64,000 nt of DNA from Rhabditoides inermis (GCA_963966185.1 CAWZYM010000115.1:5001-69000); one strand, 5' to 3'; positions 1-10,219 are shown, counted from the stretch's first letter. Translations and numbers: made by a program. Notes: generated by a model not told the origin, from the sequence alone.

Positions 1-831
1 CTACACGCACACTGAATGACGATAAGTTCTTATAATTAAGAAATATAAAAGAATCTCATGTTGTGATGAGATGTGATGTTCAGCCGATGTACCGCGATAG
101 AAATAGTTCATTCCGATGTTTCGCCTTCATGGCATCATCAGGGAAAGGTCTCTTGTATTTGTTATGTTTCCAGTTCGTTGTTAGAGTAATCATGTATACA
201 CACCAACCTTATCCAGTCTCTTGCCCATCCACCCACTACATGTGTCCACTGCTTCCGGCGTTCCATGGAACATAACCACATACACGAATACCAGTATCAA
301 TACTAGTCCACTCAGGCTGAAATCCAATCCAATCAAGTTACAAATACTTTATCCGGAATCGCATTTCATTCTCATCAAGCTCGTATATATTATATATTTT
401 GAATATTGTTAGTTTATAGTTTATTACCTGACTGCTACTATGAACCATGCCGAGAGGGTCTTGGAGAAAAGTATTTGCACACACCGCTTCACGCTTACTG
501 CCTGAAAGTTTTTGTTGTCTTACAATTATAATTATGTAGTGGAAATTCACTACTTGTCTACTGTACAATTCTTGAACTACATTATGTTTCGGGCGAGAAA
601 TTTGAGTTCAAATAAATCAGAACACAATACGAATGACCAAATTTTGATTAAAACAAATGTTTTTACCAGAACGCAGCACTGGTTGACAGTGGAGAATATA
701 AAAGAGCATAAGCGCGGAAAAGAGCATACAAAGACGGTGGTGGAACGATGGCCTAGTAAGAGTCTGCAAAAAGAACTCATTTGAAATGTTTCGAATGTAG
801 TAGCATCGAACATTGAACTGTGTAATACTTC
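1..831. repeat. Left part of segmental-duplication block I (dispersed repeat)
   Basis: No gene is visible. The stretch aligns by eye, at very roughly 80-85 percent, with 20,582-21,727, in the same order and orientation. Shared landmarks include CCATCCACCCACTACATG (about 224 and 20,726) and a block ending GTTTCGAATGTAGTAGCA near 800. It is cut off by the start of the window, so the true left end is unknown. Confidence 0.7.
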
Positions 832-853
832 GTATTAGGGTCGGCGCGCAGCG

Positions 854-1361
854 CCGCCCGTTTGTTATGATCTGTGGAGCGCGCAGCGCGCCACTCCCAA
901 GCTACACGCGATTTCGCTATCATAATACAATATACTTTATTAGAATGTGTTATGTGTTAGAGTATCATTTTGTGAGACCCATGAGTATGGTTTTCCAAAG
1001 AAATATCGTTTGCGGCACCCAAAACAGCCTCTCTCTCGCTCTCGCTTTGCCACTAAACGTGTTTACGACGACGACGACGGTGTGCATCACGTAAGCTCCG
1101 CCCACTGCACTCTGCGCTCATTGGTCGCTCGGCTCTTTGCCTGTGCATTGTGGTTGGCCGAGCGCATGCCCCGCCCTTCTCTCACCCACTCTCGCATAGG
1201 CTCGCCGTCTGGCTCTCTTTGTCGTGGAACGACGAAACGACCTCATTTGAATATGCAAATATCACTCATTCGACTAACGATGCTAACCAGCGAAAGGACG
1301 CAACTCGGTGATTATCATGTCTGGCAAACGACGTAAATAGCGGCCGCGTGGCCTCGTCTGG
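854..1361 (+). promoter_or_regulatory. GC-rich promoter-like segment with CCAAT, GC-box and octamer motifs
   Basis: The stretch has an inverted CCAAT box (CATTGG, 1119-1124), a second GTTGG (about 1153), GC-box-like CCGCCC motifs (about 1098 and 1170), and an ATTTGAATATGCAAAT block (1245-1260) that contains the POU octamer ATGCAAAT. This combination is typical of RNA polymerase II promoters. No coding region clearly begins downstream, because the 200-bp repeat starts at 1362. The identical copy is 6566-7073. Function is inferred only. Confidence 0.35.
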
Positions 1362-1561
1362 GCATTCTCTCGCCACCGCCTTCTCTGGGCCCCTGCTCCC
1401 CTCGGAGTCCCCCTCGACCCTCGTCGCCCGTCCCTCGACCCTCTACGTCCCTCGACGTCCAGAACCAACCCCGATTGCATTCACACTCTGATAAACCATT
1501 GTGCCTGCTTGTGTACTTGCTGTATGGCCTTGGTGGTACTTCTCTAGTCTGATTCCGCTTA
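1362..1561 (+). repeat. 200-bp direct repeat, left copy (LTR-like)
   Basis: Matches 2622-2821 with two mismatches. Its right edge is exactly where TGG plus the complement of a tRNA-Gly begins (1562), which is where an LTR should meet its primer-binding site. It lacks clear TG...CA termini, so LTR identity is an inference. The unit 2 copy is 7074-7273. Confidence 0.75.
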
Positions 1562-1629
1562 TGGTGCATCGGCCGGGAATCGAACCCGGGCCGCCCGCGT
1601 GGCAGGCGAGCATTCTACCACTGAACCAC
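1562..1629 (-). pseudogene. tRNA-Gly(GCC)-like sequence with 3' CCA, lacking the 5' acceptor strand
   Basis: On the minus strand this reads as a tRNA-Gly with D arm, GCC anticodon in its stem, T arm with GGTTCGATTCC, 3' acceptor strand CCGATGC, discriminator A and then CCA. Nuclear tRNA genes do not normally encode CCA, so the sequence probably derives from a mature tRNA by reverse transcription. The first six nucleotides (expected GCATCG) are replaced by retroelement sequence, so the acceptor stem cannot form and this is not a working gene. It sits between the RT fragment and the 200-bp repeat. Confidence 0.85.
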
Positions 1630-2621
1630 TGCATTTGTCATTCTGTTGCGTAGTACCAAGGTATCAATTTTCGATATTATTGCTTCCCAACGTTTGTTGT
1701 CTGCTTCCGCTAGCTTGTCGTCCCACTGCGTGTTCTTGGTCCAAAGTTCTTGCATGAATATTTTTGCCTTTGTCAACAGTGGACACACTAATCCTAGTGG
1801 ATCATAAACCGAAGCTAGGTTGCTTACGACCGTACGTTTTGTGTTTATTTCAGGATTTTTGCGTATGAGGTGGACCGGAATGGCTATTTTATCGTTCTGG
1901 GGGTCCCACCGTATTCCTAAGATTTTAACATTGACTCCGCTGGCTTTGTCTTTCTCTTCAATGACATTGTTCATTGATGAACTGTTAGACAGGTATTCTC
2001 TCAAGTTCATATTGATCTCGTTGAACAGTTTCTTCGAGGTGCGATAATATTCAATTAGGGTATCTGTGTTGTTGCTTCGCATGATCACATTGTCCACATA
2101 GGTGTTGTCTTGGATTTGCCTGCTTAACGGAGAGTTTGTTTTCTCTAGATGATATACAATAGATTGTGCAAGTAGGTAGGGCGAGGCGTTAACTCCGAAG
2201 GGAATGCGGGTGTATCGCATTTGTATGACATTGTCGATAGCAAAATCCTTTCGGAGCGGATCTTTGAACCACAGGAATCTCACTGCGTCTCTGTCTATGT
2301 TCTGTAGGTGGACCATTAAAAATGCTTTTTCTACGTCTGCAATCATTATATGTTTGTTCAGCCTGGCTCGCAGTAGCATTCCACAAATATCTGGTAGTAG
2401 TGTGGGTCCCTGATGGATGATGTCGTTGAGTGATAGTTCGTATTTCATGTGAGAACTTGCGTCGAATACTACTCTAAGTTTAGTTGTGTTGCTGTCTGGT
2501 TTTAACACAGCTTGGTGGGGTAGGAAGTAAACGATTTTTCCTCGTGGTTCATCGGCTGGTACAATTTCTATTATGCCTCGGGCAAGCTGATCGCTGAACG
2601 TCTTGCAGTAGTCTGTCCAAA
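1630..2621 (-). pseudogene. Pao/BEL-type reverse transcriptase fragment, copy 1
   Basis: An open frame enters from the adjacent 200-bp repeat and runs through an RT palm and fingers region. Diagnostic motifs are RVVFDAS, ADVEKAFL, RIPFGVNASPYLL, TYVDN, LGIRWDP and VYDPLGLVCPLLTKAKIF, in the order expected for BEL/Pao elements. There is no gag, protease, RNase H or integrase. The catalytic box reads YVDN where the family has YVDD, so the second Asp is lost. The frame ends at a TAG inside the tRNA-like sequence. It is a non-functional fragment lying antisense to the flanking LTR-like repeats. Confidence 0.9.
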
Positions 2622-2821
2622 GCATTCTCTCGCCACCGCCTTCTCTGGGCCCCTGCTCCCCTCGGAGTCCCCCTCGACCCTCGTCGCCCGTCCCTCGACC
2701 CTCTACGTCCCTCGACGTCCAGAACCAACCCCGATTGCAATCACACTCTGATAAACCATTGTGCCTGCTTGTGTACTTGCTGTATGGCCTTGGTGGTACT
2801 TCTCTAGTCTGTTTCCGCTTA
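2622..2821 (+). repeat. 200-bp direct repeat, right copy (LTR-like)
   Basis: Second copy of 1362-1561, ending at the same base (CCGCTTA) but followed by unrelated sequence. With its partner it brackets a 1060-bp interior containing the tRNA-like and RT sequences. The unit 2 copy is 8334-8533. Confidence 0.75.
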
Positions 2822-2855
2822 CTCTTGCTAGCGCACACTCTCTGCGCGTTCTCTC

Positions 2856-3411
2856 CTCCTATGAAAACCCGTAACATAACGCGAGCTTAGCGACTTTTGG
2901 TAACATACGCCTATCACAAGCGTATACTATTTTCATTTCGGAGCCCGATCGAATCGCCGAGTCAACTCGCTCCGCCCTATTCATTTGCTTAACATATGAA
3001 AAGGTTAGGCAGTAAACCCGGCGTGAATTTGCCTTTGCGCGCAGCCATAAGCGAGCGAGCGTCGTTTCGAACAGTCTCACAGGGGGTGTGTGCACCGCGC
3101 ACCACGCTGAATGCTTACATTCAAAACAGCAAACCATTTTGTTATTTTGTATTAAGCAAAGTTGCAAAGTGTTTGTAAATTTTTGAAAAGTGCTCATCGA
3201 TACCTGGGAACTCGCACATTTTTAAACCTGAAATGTGATCGAGCCGCACCTCATCGATAAAAATCGTTAATATTCCACAAGGTTAAGCGGTAATATACCG
3301 TGAGGATAGTGGCGCGTTTCTTAATATACCCTCTGCTAAGAGTATGTTAAGCAAATGAGCTCGCGCTACGTTACCGATAACCACGCGGTATGTTACGGGT
3401 TTTCATAGGAG
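2856..3411. mobile_element. Non-autonomous inverted-repeat element (about 556 bp)
   Basis: Perfect 23-bp terminal inverted repeats lie at 2856-2878 (starting CTCCTATGAAAACCC) and 3389-3411. Further inverted matches lie inside (for example CATTTGCTTAACAT near 2983 and its complement near 3345). I found no open frame of interest and no clear target-site duplication. It looks like a MITE, but the superfamily is not identifiable. Confidence 0.65.
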
Positions 3412-4440
3412 TCGTCTTTCACTTGATTCCACAGTGTGTTCGAGAAAGGGCAGCCGCGGTAGCTGCTATCAAATCGAACGATCCGTGGGCGGAAACGAAA
3501 AGGGTGAGAGTGAGAGAGCGCAGGCGACGATGCGCACGATCAGAGAACGTTCGAATAGCGGAGGAGCAGAGCAGGCCGGGTGACGCGGCTCTGTTCTTTG
3601 TGCCACAATTCAATTACGAGGAACATAAAACTATTAGGAAGCTATGTTCAGCAACACACTAAAGTGCGTTTCCGTCAAAAATTTAAAGTGCGTTTCCGTC
3701 ATTGAAATTTTTATCAGCTGCGAAGAGATTTTATGCATGTGCTTTTGTGGAATCAGATCAAAACAAACCACTTATCTTTATTTAGGTACTTTTCGAAAGA
3801 TAATACAAATACAGTTTCAACTTATTAGACGGAATTGTAAGGGACGTACAATCGCGTATACGAACCGTGTTGATAGTAAAAAAACATTCACAAAAGTAAC
3901 TTGTGCTTTCAAACGGCTCTCCATGTAACGTTTTATCACCTTATCATGATATCCACATCGACCGCGTGTCTCGGAACGGTCCCAATAAACTGCGCGAACA
4001 CAATCACTGTGATAGTGCCCTGGTCAATTGATAAGCTGACATTGACACCGTAAAGCGAAGCTTACATGATATTTGCTGACCATTTGCCGATTCCAATAAT
4101 AACAATACACCCAGAAAGTCACAGGAACAAAGTTGCACATGAAACAAACGTTGTTTCGAGCGACTGCCGAAATATAGTCCTGGTAAAATTCGGCTTTTTG
4201 AAACCAGTATTCCATTGTGAACAAGGTAGCGGATATGAAATACGAAATTGCTTTTAATAAGGTATATACATTTTCTCATAGCGCCGTGAGAATCCTTTCT
4301 GATTCTTTAGTTTTTCTCATGTATGACGCAGTACTTTTGACATACGCACAGGAAAAATTATGGTTTGAATGTACAGTTTATATTCTCGGATTCCAACAAT
4401 CGAATAGCTACGAGAAAACAATTGACGAGAGTTCGTGCAC
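3412..4440. repeat. Repeat-rich non-coding stretch of block I
   Basis: The stretch carries a short tandem repeat TTTAAAGTGCGTTTCCGTCA (about 3663-3703). From about 3700 it is a dispersed repeat also present at 16,290-16,560, and from about 3795 also at 21,730-22,250. No coding exon was recognised. The unit 2 copy is 9124-10152. Confidence 0.6.
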
Positions 4441-4507
4441 TCTCACGGCCGCGCGTCATCATAATAGCAGATACATGCCCGCTGGCCTAAACCTAACCTC
4501 AGGCATA

Positions 4508-4557
4508 TTGGTGGGAACTCACTTGGCGGGAGCACATCATCATATATCCTATAAATA
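4508..4557 (+). promoter_or_regulatory. TATA promoter with paired TTGGCGGGA (E2F-like) sites
   Basis: Two GGCGGGA-type sites (TTGGTGGGAA at 4508-4517, CTTGGCGGGAG at 4522-4532) sit just upstream of TATAAATA (4550-4557). A possible initiator, ATTCAATA, follows about 20 bases downstream. The same layout recurs at 16,821-16,871 and 26,279-26,315, with a weaker version near 26,850-26,910. TTTGGCGGGAA is a classical E2F/DP site; binding here is inferred. Confidence 0.55.
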
Positions 4558-4574
4558 AGCACCCCACAGATTCA

Positions 4575-4945
4575 ATACTCATCAGGCATAGCTCTTCTTT
4601 ATCTAGCATAGATCTAGTTACTTCATCAATACGCCTCTATTTATGAGCTGGTGAGTGATTGTTTTAAATGTAGCTCGTGAATTCGTAATTTTTACGGTAT
4701 TTTAGCTGGGAACGTTACACTGTCAGGTGATGTAATCGACGCTATTAGTGGAGTTTCTACAACAAAAATCGTGATAGAATATGAAGAGAGAAAATCAGAG
4801 TGATGTCGATATTCTATTTCACCTGTGGTAGTATACCATGAAGCGGGCTGGAATAGAATTTATGCTCACAAATAGCTGTTATTTATTTTCATTGCTACTT
4901 ATTGCCTCGTGTGCTACATATATATGTACTGTTTCAATAAAACTT
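4575..4945 (+). ncRNA. Short two-exon transcript unit, probably non-coding
   Basis: Downstream of the TATA box there is a 5' splice site (GTGAGTGATTG from 4651), a 3' splice site (ATTTTAG ending 4705), and a polyadenylation signal AATAAA (4936-4941). The three landmarks are conserved in the diverged copy at 26,333-26,750, where the intron is 81 bp instead of 55. The longest peptides I can read across the junction are about ten residues and are not conserved, so an RNA product or a non-autonomous element is more likely than a protein. The unit 2 copy is 10,287-10,657. Confidence 0.45.
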
Positions 4946-5737
4946 TTTATTAAGTGATTATACGAACCATTATAATTTATAATGATTTATTATGGTACTT
5001 ATGTACAACATGATCCGAAACACACTGAGCAAGAAATCGAAAGGGCACGGGTCAACGCGAATCGCATTTTTTTGTGAACTTTTCATCAGTATCAGTATTT
5101 TTCAAGAAACTTAGTCAAGAAACTTAGCAACGTAGTCTATCACAAACCGAAGAATGTGTGAGGTGTGAGGAATACATGTTTTCTAAGAGCTGTTTCCCAT
5201 CGCTAAGTACTTATTGCTTTGTTCTTAAAACTTTGTTGTGTGTTTGTGCTAATCTCTCGCTTTTACTATCGGTGAAACTAAGCAATTCGCGCGGATGGGA
5301 ACGTCTGTTTCATCAAAACGCTTTGTGATAAGCTGAAACTGCTGATACTAACGCGCCGATAAAATAGACACTGAAAACAAGCAGAACGGAACGGGAGGCG
5401 TTCGCGCAAATAACATATACATTCTTGCTTGCATTCTCGATACCGCATCTTTCTCTTCATTCCTTTTCAGAACTAATAAGTATCCATTTTCGAAACCATT
5501 CATTTATATCTGTTTCACCGAAATTGAAAAAAAAACTATCGAATTGATCTCACAATTTCACATAATCACCTCGTAGAGTTTTTTTATTATCTTTTTTTGT
5601 CCCATGACCATAACCTCACCACCATTTTTTCCTTTTCCCTATTTTTTTCAAAAAGTGCTCCTTTCTTCCTTTCTCGTTCATCTGACCACCTAAACTTTTC
5701 ACAAATAGCATCATCGGCCCATTCACTCATACCACTT

Positions 5738-5799
5738 CTCCAGCATGCACTCCCGTGGAGTGCATGCTGGAGTGGAAGCTATAGGTACCTATAGCTTCC
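5738..5799. repeat. Two adjacent perfect hairpins
   Basis: A 15-bp stem CTCCAGCATGCACTC with a 5-base loop and its exact complement (5738-5772) is followed by a 26-bp perfect palindrome centred on GGTACC (5774-5799). Both are present in unit 2 (11,449-11,510) and absent from the equivalent place in block II. Confidence 0.85.
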
Positions 5800-5859
5800 T
5801 CTGATCTCACACCGCGCGACTCATTGCGAGAAGAATAGGACTAGCCTTGTTCTATGACC

Positions 5860-6091
5860 TCGTTGCAGACCATGCGCCTGCCCTGCCCACCCCTCCTCTC
5901 CGCCTTCTATCTGTCGATGCATTTCATGCCGACCTATCCTTATGACCTTATGACAACATTTGATCTTTCCAGCCTCCACTATACCCATGCGCCTCTCCAC
6001 CTCCTCTTTTATACATAGTCTATCACAGTTCTGCAACAATTCACTCTCTAGAACGTCTCCTTTCCAGCCCCCCCCCCCCCCCCCTTAACCC
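5860..6091 (+). other. Repeated splice-acceptor/start-codon cassettes upstream of exon 1
   Basis: Three times within 230 bp a TTGCAG or TTTCCAG acceptor is followed by CCATGCGCCT or CATGCGCCT, with start codons at 5872, 5987 and 6092. Only the one at 6092 opens the frame of the membrane-protein gene. The first corresponds by flanking sequence to the real start of the block II paralogue (28010). The unit 2 copies are at about 11,583, 11,698 and 11,797. Confidence 0.6.
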
Positions 6092-6445
6092 ATGCGCCTG
6101 CCCACCCTGCTCCTCTCCTCCTCTCTGCCCGTCGAGTGTGTGTACCTCATCGCAGTGGCTGGGGTCGTCGTGTGCATCGCGGTGAGGATGGTGCAGATAC
6201 GGAAGAAGCAGAAGAGAACGAGGTGCGATTGAGTTGCGGACAGTTGTTTCGAAGTGATTGACCGTTACTGTACTTGCAGCAAGCCGTGGCTGCACAGCGT
6301 CGTTGTCGTGGCGAGCGGAGAGGAAAAGGGACAATCCCATCTCTCCACTGACTCCACGTTCCTGCTGCGGCACGGGTGGAAGGGAAAGGGAAACAAGGGA
6401 GAGGCCTGTTACGAGAATGCGCCCATCTGGGGCGGCGACAAGGCG
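6092..6445 (+). pseudogene. Truncated copy (exons 1-2) of small membrane-protein gene
   Basis: Exons 6092-6222 and 6280-6445 match exons 1 and 2 of the intact gene at 11797-12510. The following intron ends normally at a 3' splice site (AG at 6563-6564), but exon 3 is replaced after five bases by the start of tandem unit 2. The copy therefore lacks the last 57 codons including the conserved C-terminus. If transcribed, it would read into promoter-like repeat sequence. Confidence 0.85.
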
Positions 6446-7073
6446 GTATGTATGTATGTATGTATGTATGTATCAGTAATCTTTGACCATTAAGACAAGA
6501 GCAATCGAACATATAAAAATAGTGCGGGAAAACGAATTCTTCAAGTTCCAATCGTCTTTTACAGTCCGCCCGTTTGTTATGATCTGTGGAGCGCGCAGCG
6601 CGCCACTCCCAAGCTACACGCGATTTCGCTATCATAATACAATATACTTTATTAGAATGTGTTATGTGTTAGAGTATCATTTTGTGAGACCCATGAGTAT
6701 GGTTTTCCAAAGAAATATCGTTTGCGGCACCCAAAACAGCCTCTCTCTCGCTCTCGCTTTGCCACTAAACGTGTTTACGACGACGACGACGGTGTGCATC
6801 ACGTAAGCTCCGCCCACTGCACTCTGCGCTCATTGGTCGCTCGGCTCTTTGCCTGTGCATTGTGGTTGGCCGAGCGCATGCCCCGCCCTTCTCTCACCCA
6901 CTCTCGCATAGGCTCGCCGTCTGGCTCTCTTTGTCGTGGAACGACGAAACGACCTCATTTGAATATGCAAATATCACTCATTCGACTAACGATGCTAACC
7001 AGCGAAAGGACGCAACTCGGTGATTATCATGTCTGGCAAACGACGTAAATAGCGGCCGCGTGGCCTCGTCTGG

Positions 7074-7273
7074 GCATTCTCTCGCCACCGCCTTCTCTGG
7101 GCCCCTGCTCCCCTCGGAGTCCCCCTCGACCCTCGTCGCCCGTCCCTCGACCCTCTACGTCCCTCGACGTCCAGAACCAACCCCGATTGCATTCACACTC
7201 TGATAAACCATTGTGCCTGCTTGTGTACTTGCTGTATGGCCTTGGTGGTACTTCTCTAGTCTGATTCCGCTTA
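7074..7273 (+). repeat. 200-bp LTR-like direct repeat, left copy, unit 2
   Basis: Counterpart of 1362-1561; no difference seen. Confidence 0.75.
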
Positions 7274-7341
7274 TGGTGCATCGGCCGGGAATCGAACCCG
7301 GGCCGCCCGCGTGGCAGGCGAGCATTCTACCACTGAACCAC
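7274..7341 (-). pseudogene. CCA-tailed tRNA-Gly-like fragment, unit 2
   Basis: Counterpart of 1562-1629, with the same missing 5' acceptor strand and the same 3' CCA. Confidence 0.85.
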
Positions 7342-8333
7342 TGCATTTGTCATTCTGTTGCGTAGTACCAAGGTATCAATTTTCGATATTATTGCTTCCC
7401 AACGTTTGTTGTCTGCTTCCGCTAGCTTGTCGTCCCACTGCGTGTTCTTGGTCCAAAGTTCTTGCATGAATATTTTTGCCTTTGTCAACAGTGGACACAC
7501 TAATCCTAGTGGATCATAAACCGAAGCTAGGTTGCTTACGACCGTACGTTTTGTGTTTATTTCAGGATTTTTGCGTATGAGGTGGACCGGAATGGCTATT
7601 TTATCGTTCTGGGGGTCCCACCGTATTCCTAAGATTTTAACATTGACTCCGCTGGCTTTGTCTTTCTCTTCAATGACATTGTTCATTGATGAACTGTTAG
7701 ACAGGTATTCTCTCAAGTTCATATTGATCTCGTTGAACAGTTTCTTCGAGGTGCGATAATATTCAATTCGGGTATCTGTGTTGTTGCTTCGCATGATCAC
7801 ATTGTCCACATAGGTGTTGTCTTGGATTTGCCTGCTTAACGGAGAGTTTGTTTTCTCTAGATGATATACAATAGATTGTGCAAGTAGGTAGGGCGAGGCG
7901 TTAACTCCGAAGGGAATGCGGGTGTATCGCATTTGTATGACATTGTCGATAGCAAAATCCTTTCGGAGCGGATCTTTGAACCACAGGAATCTCACTGCGT
8001 CTCTGTCTATGTTCTGTAGGTGGACCATTAAAAATGCTTTTTCTACGTCTGCAATCATTATATGTTTGTTCAGCCTGGCTCGCAGTAGCATTCCACAAAT
8101 ATCTGGTAGTAGTGTGGGTCCCTGATGGATGATGTCGTTGAGTGATAGTTCGTATTTCATGTGAGAACTTGCGTCGAATACTACTCTAAGTTTAGTTGTG
8201 TTGCTGTCTGGTTTTAACACAGCTTGGTGGGGTAGGAAGTAAACGATTTTTCCTCGTGGTTCATCGGCTGGTACAATTTCTATTATGCCTCGGGCAAGCT
8301 GATCGCTGAACGTCTTGCAGTAGTCTGTCCAAA
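7342..8333 (-). pseudogene. Pao/BEL-type reverse transcriptase fragment, copy 2
   Basis: Counterpart of 1630-2621 with one amino-acid difference (Leu to Arg, base 7769), 13 residues after the start of the altered YVDN box. Same truncations as copy 1. Confidence 0.9.
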
Positions 8334-8533
8334 GCATTCTCTCGCCACCGCCTTCTCTGGGCCCCTGCTCCCCTCGGAGTCCCCCTCGACCCTCGTCGCC
8401 CGTCCCTCGACCCTCTACGTCCCTCGACGTCCAGAACCAACCCCGATTGCAATCACACTCTGATAAACCATTGTGCCTGCTTGTGTACTTGCTGTATGGC
8501 CTTGGTGGTACTTCTCTAGTCTGTTTCCGCTTA
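8334..8533 (+). repeat. 200-bp LTR-like direct repeat, right copy, unit 2
   Basis: Counterpart of 2622-2821. Confidence 0.75.
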
Positions 8534-8567
8534 CTCTTGCTAGCGCACACTCTCTGCGCGTTCTCTC

Positions 8568-9123
8568 CTCCTATGAAAACCCGTAACATAACGCGAGCTT
8601 AGCGACTTTTGGTAACATACGCCTATCACAAGCGTATACTATTTTCATTTCGGAGCCCGATCGAATCGCCGAGTCAACTCGCTCCGCCCTATTCATTTGC
8701 TTAACATATGAAAAGGTTAGGCAGTAAACCCGGCGTGAATTTGCCTTTGCGCGCAGCCATAAGCGAGCGAGCGTCGTTTCGAACAGTCTCACAGGGGGTG
8801 TGTGCACCGCGCACCACGCTGAATGCTTACATTCAAAACAGCAAACCATTTTGTTATTTTGTATTAAGCAAAGTTGCAAAGTGTTTGTAAATTTTTGAAA
8901 AGTGCTCATCGATACCTGGGAACTCGCACATTTTTAAACCTGAAATGTGATCGAGCCGCACCTCATCGATAAAAATCGTTAATATTCCACAAGGTTAAGC
9001 GGTAATATACCGTGAGGATAGTGGCGCGTTTCTTAATATACCCTCTGCTAAGAGTATGTTAAGCAAATGAGCTCGCGCTACGTTACCGATAACCACGCGG
9101 TATGTTACGGGTTTTCATAGGAG
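8568..9123. mobile_element. Inverted-repeat element, unit 2 copy
   Basis: Counterpart of 2856-3411, with the same 23-bp terminal inverted repeats. Confidence 0.65.
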
Positions 9124-10219
9124 TCGTCTTTCACTTGATTCCACAGTGTGTTCGAGAAAGGGCAGCCGCGGTAGCTGCTATCAAATCGAACGATCCGTGG
9201 GCGGAAACGAAAAGGGTGAGAGTGAGAGAGCGCAGGCGACGATGCGCACGATCAGAGAACGTTCGAATAGCGGAGGAGCAGAGCAGGCCGGGTGACGCGG
9301 CTCTGTTCTTTGTGCCACAATTCAATTACGAGGAACATAAAACTATTAGGAAGCTATGTTCAGCAACACACTAAAGTGCGTTTCCGTCAAAAATTTAAAG
9401 TGCGTTTCCGTCATTGAAATTTTTATCAGCTGCGAAGAGATTTTATGCATGTGCTTTTGTGGAATCAGATCAAAACAAACCACTTATCTTTATTTAGGTA
9501 CTTTTCGAAAGATAATACAAATACAGTTTCAACTTATTAGACGGAATTGTAAGGGACGTACAATCGCGTATACGAACCGTGTTGATAGTAAAAAAACATT
9601 CACAAAAGTAACTTGTGCTTTCAAACGGCTCTCCATGTAACGTTTTATCACCTTATCATGATATCCACATCGACCGCGTGTCTCGGAACGGTCCCAATAA
9701 ACTGCGCGAACACAATCACTGTGATAGTGCCCTGGTCAATTGATAAGCTGACATTGACACCGTAAAGCGAAGCTTACATGATATTTGCTGACCATTTGCC
9801 GATTCCAATAATAACAATACACCCAGAAAGTCACAGGAACAAAGTTGCACATGAAACAAACGTTGTTTCGAGCGACTGCCGAAATATAGTCCTGGTAAAA
9901 TTCGGCTTTTTGAAACCAGTATTCCATTGTGAACAAGGTAGCGGATATGAAATACGAAATTGCTTTTAATAAGGTATATACATTTTCTCATAGCGCCGTG
10001 AGAATCCTTTCTGATTCTTTAGTTTTTCTCATGTATGACGCAGTACTTTTGACATACGCACAGGAAAAATTATGGTTTGAATGTACAGTTTATATTCTCG
10101 GATTCCAACAATCGAATAGCTACGAGAAAACAATTGACGAGAGTTCGTGCACTCTCACGGCCGCGCGTCATCATAATAGCAGATACATGCCCGCTGGCCT
10201 AAACCTAACCTCAGGCATA

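Larger units (their letters stand above)
854..6565. repeat. Tandem duplication, unit 1 (5712 bp)
   Basis: This unit is repeated head-to-tail as 6566-12274. The differences I found are one substitution (2057 A versus 7769 C), one 1-bp indel (near 5390), a poly-C tract 6 bp longer here (6068-6084), and one fewer GTAT repeat here (6446-6472). The shared bases at all three breakpoints are CCGC (854-857, 6566-6569, 12275-12278), a microhomology junction. Such identity means a very recent duplication, two allelic copies placed in series, or an assembly error. Confidence 0.93.

Noticed and set aside
1562..1629. Functional tRNA-Gly gene
   Set aside because: The 5' acceptor strand is absent and CCA is encoded, so it cannot fold normally and looks reverse-transcribed.
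2856..3411. Target-site duplication of the inverted-repeat element
   Set aside because: The flanks (TCT on the left, TCG on the right) do not match.
832..3795. Single retrotransposon insertion with AATAC target duplication
   Set aside because: Part of the right end (3,700-3,795) also belongs to the dispersed repeat at 16,290, so the insertion limits and duplication cannot be fixed.
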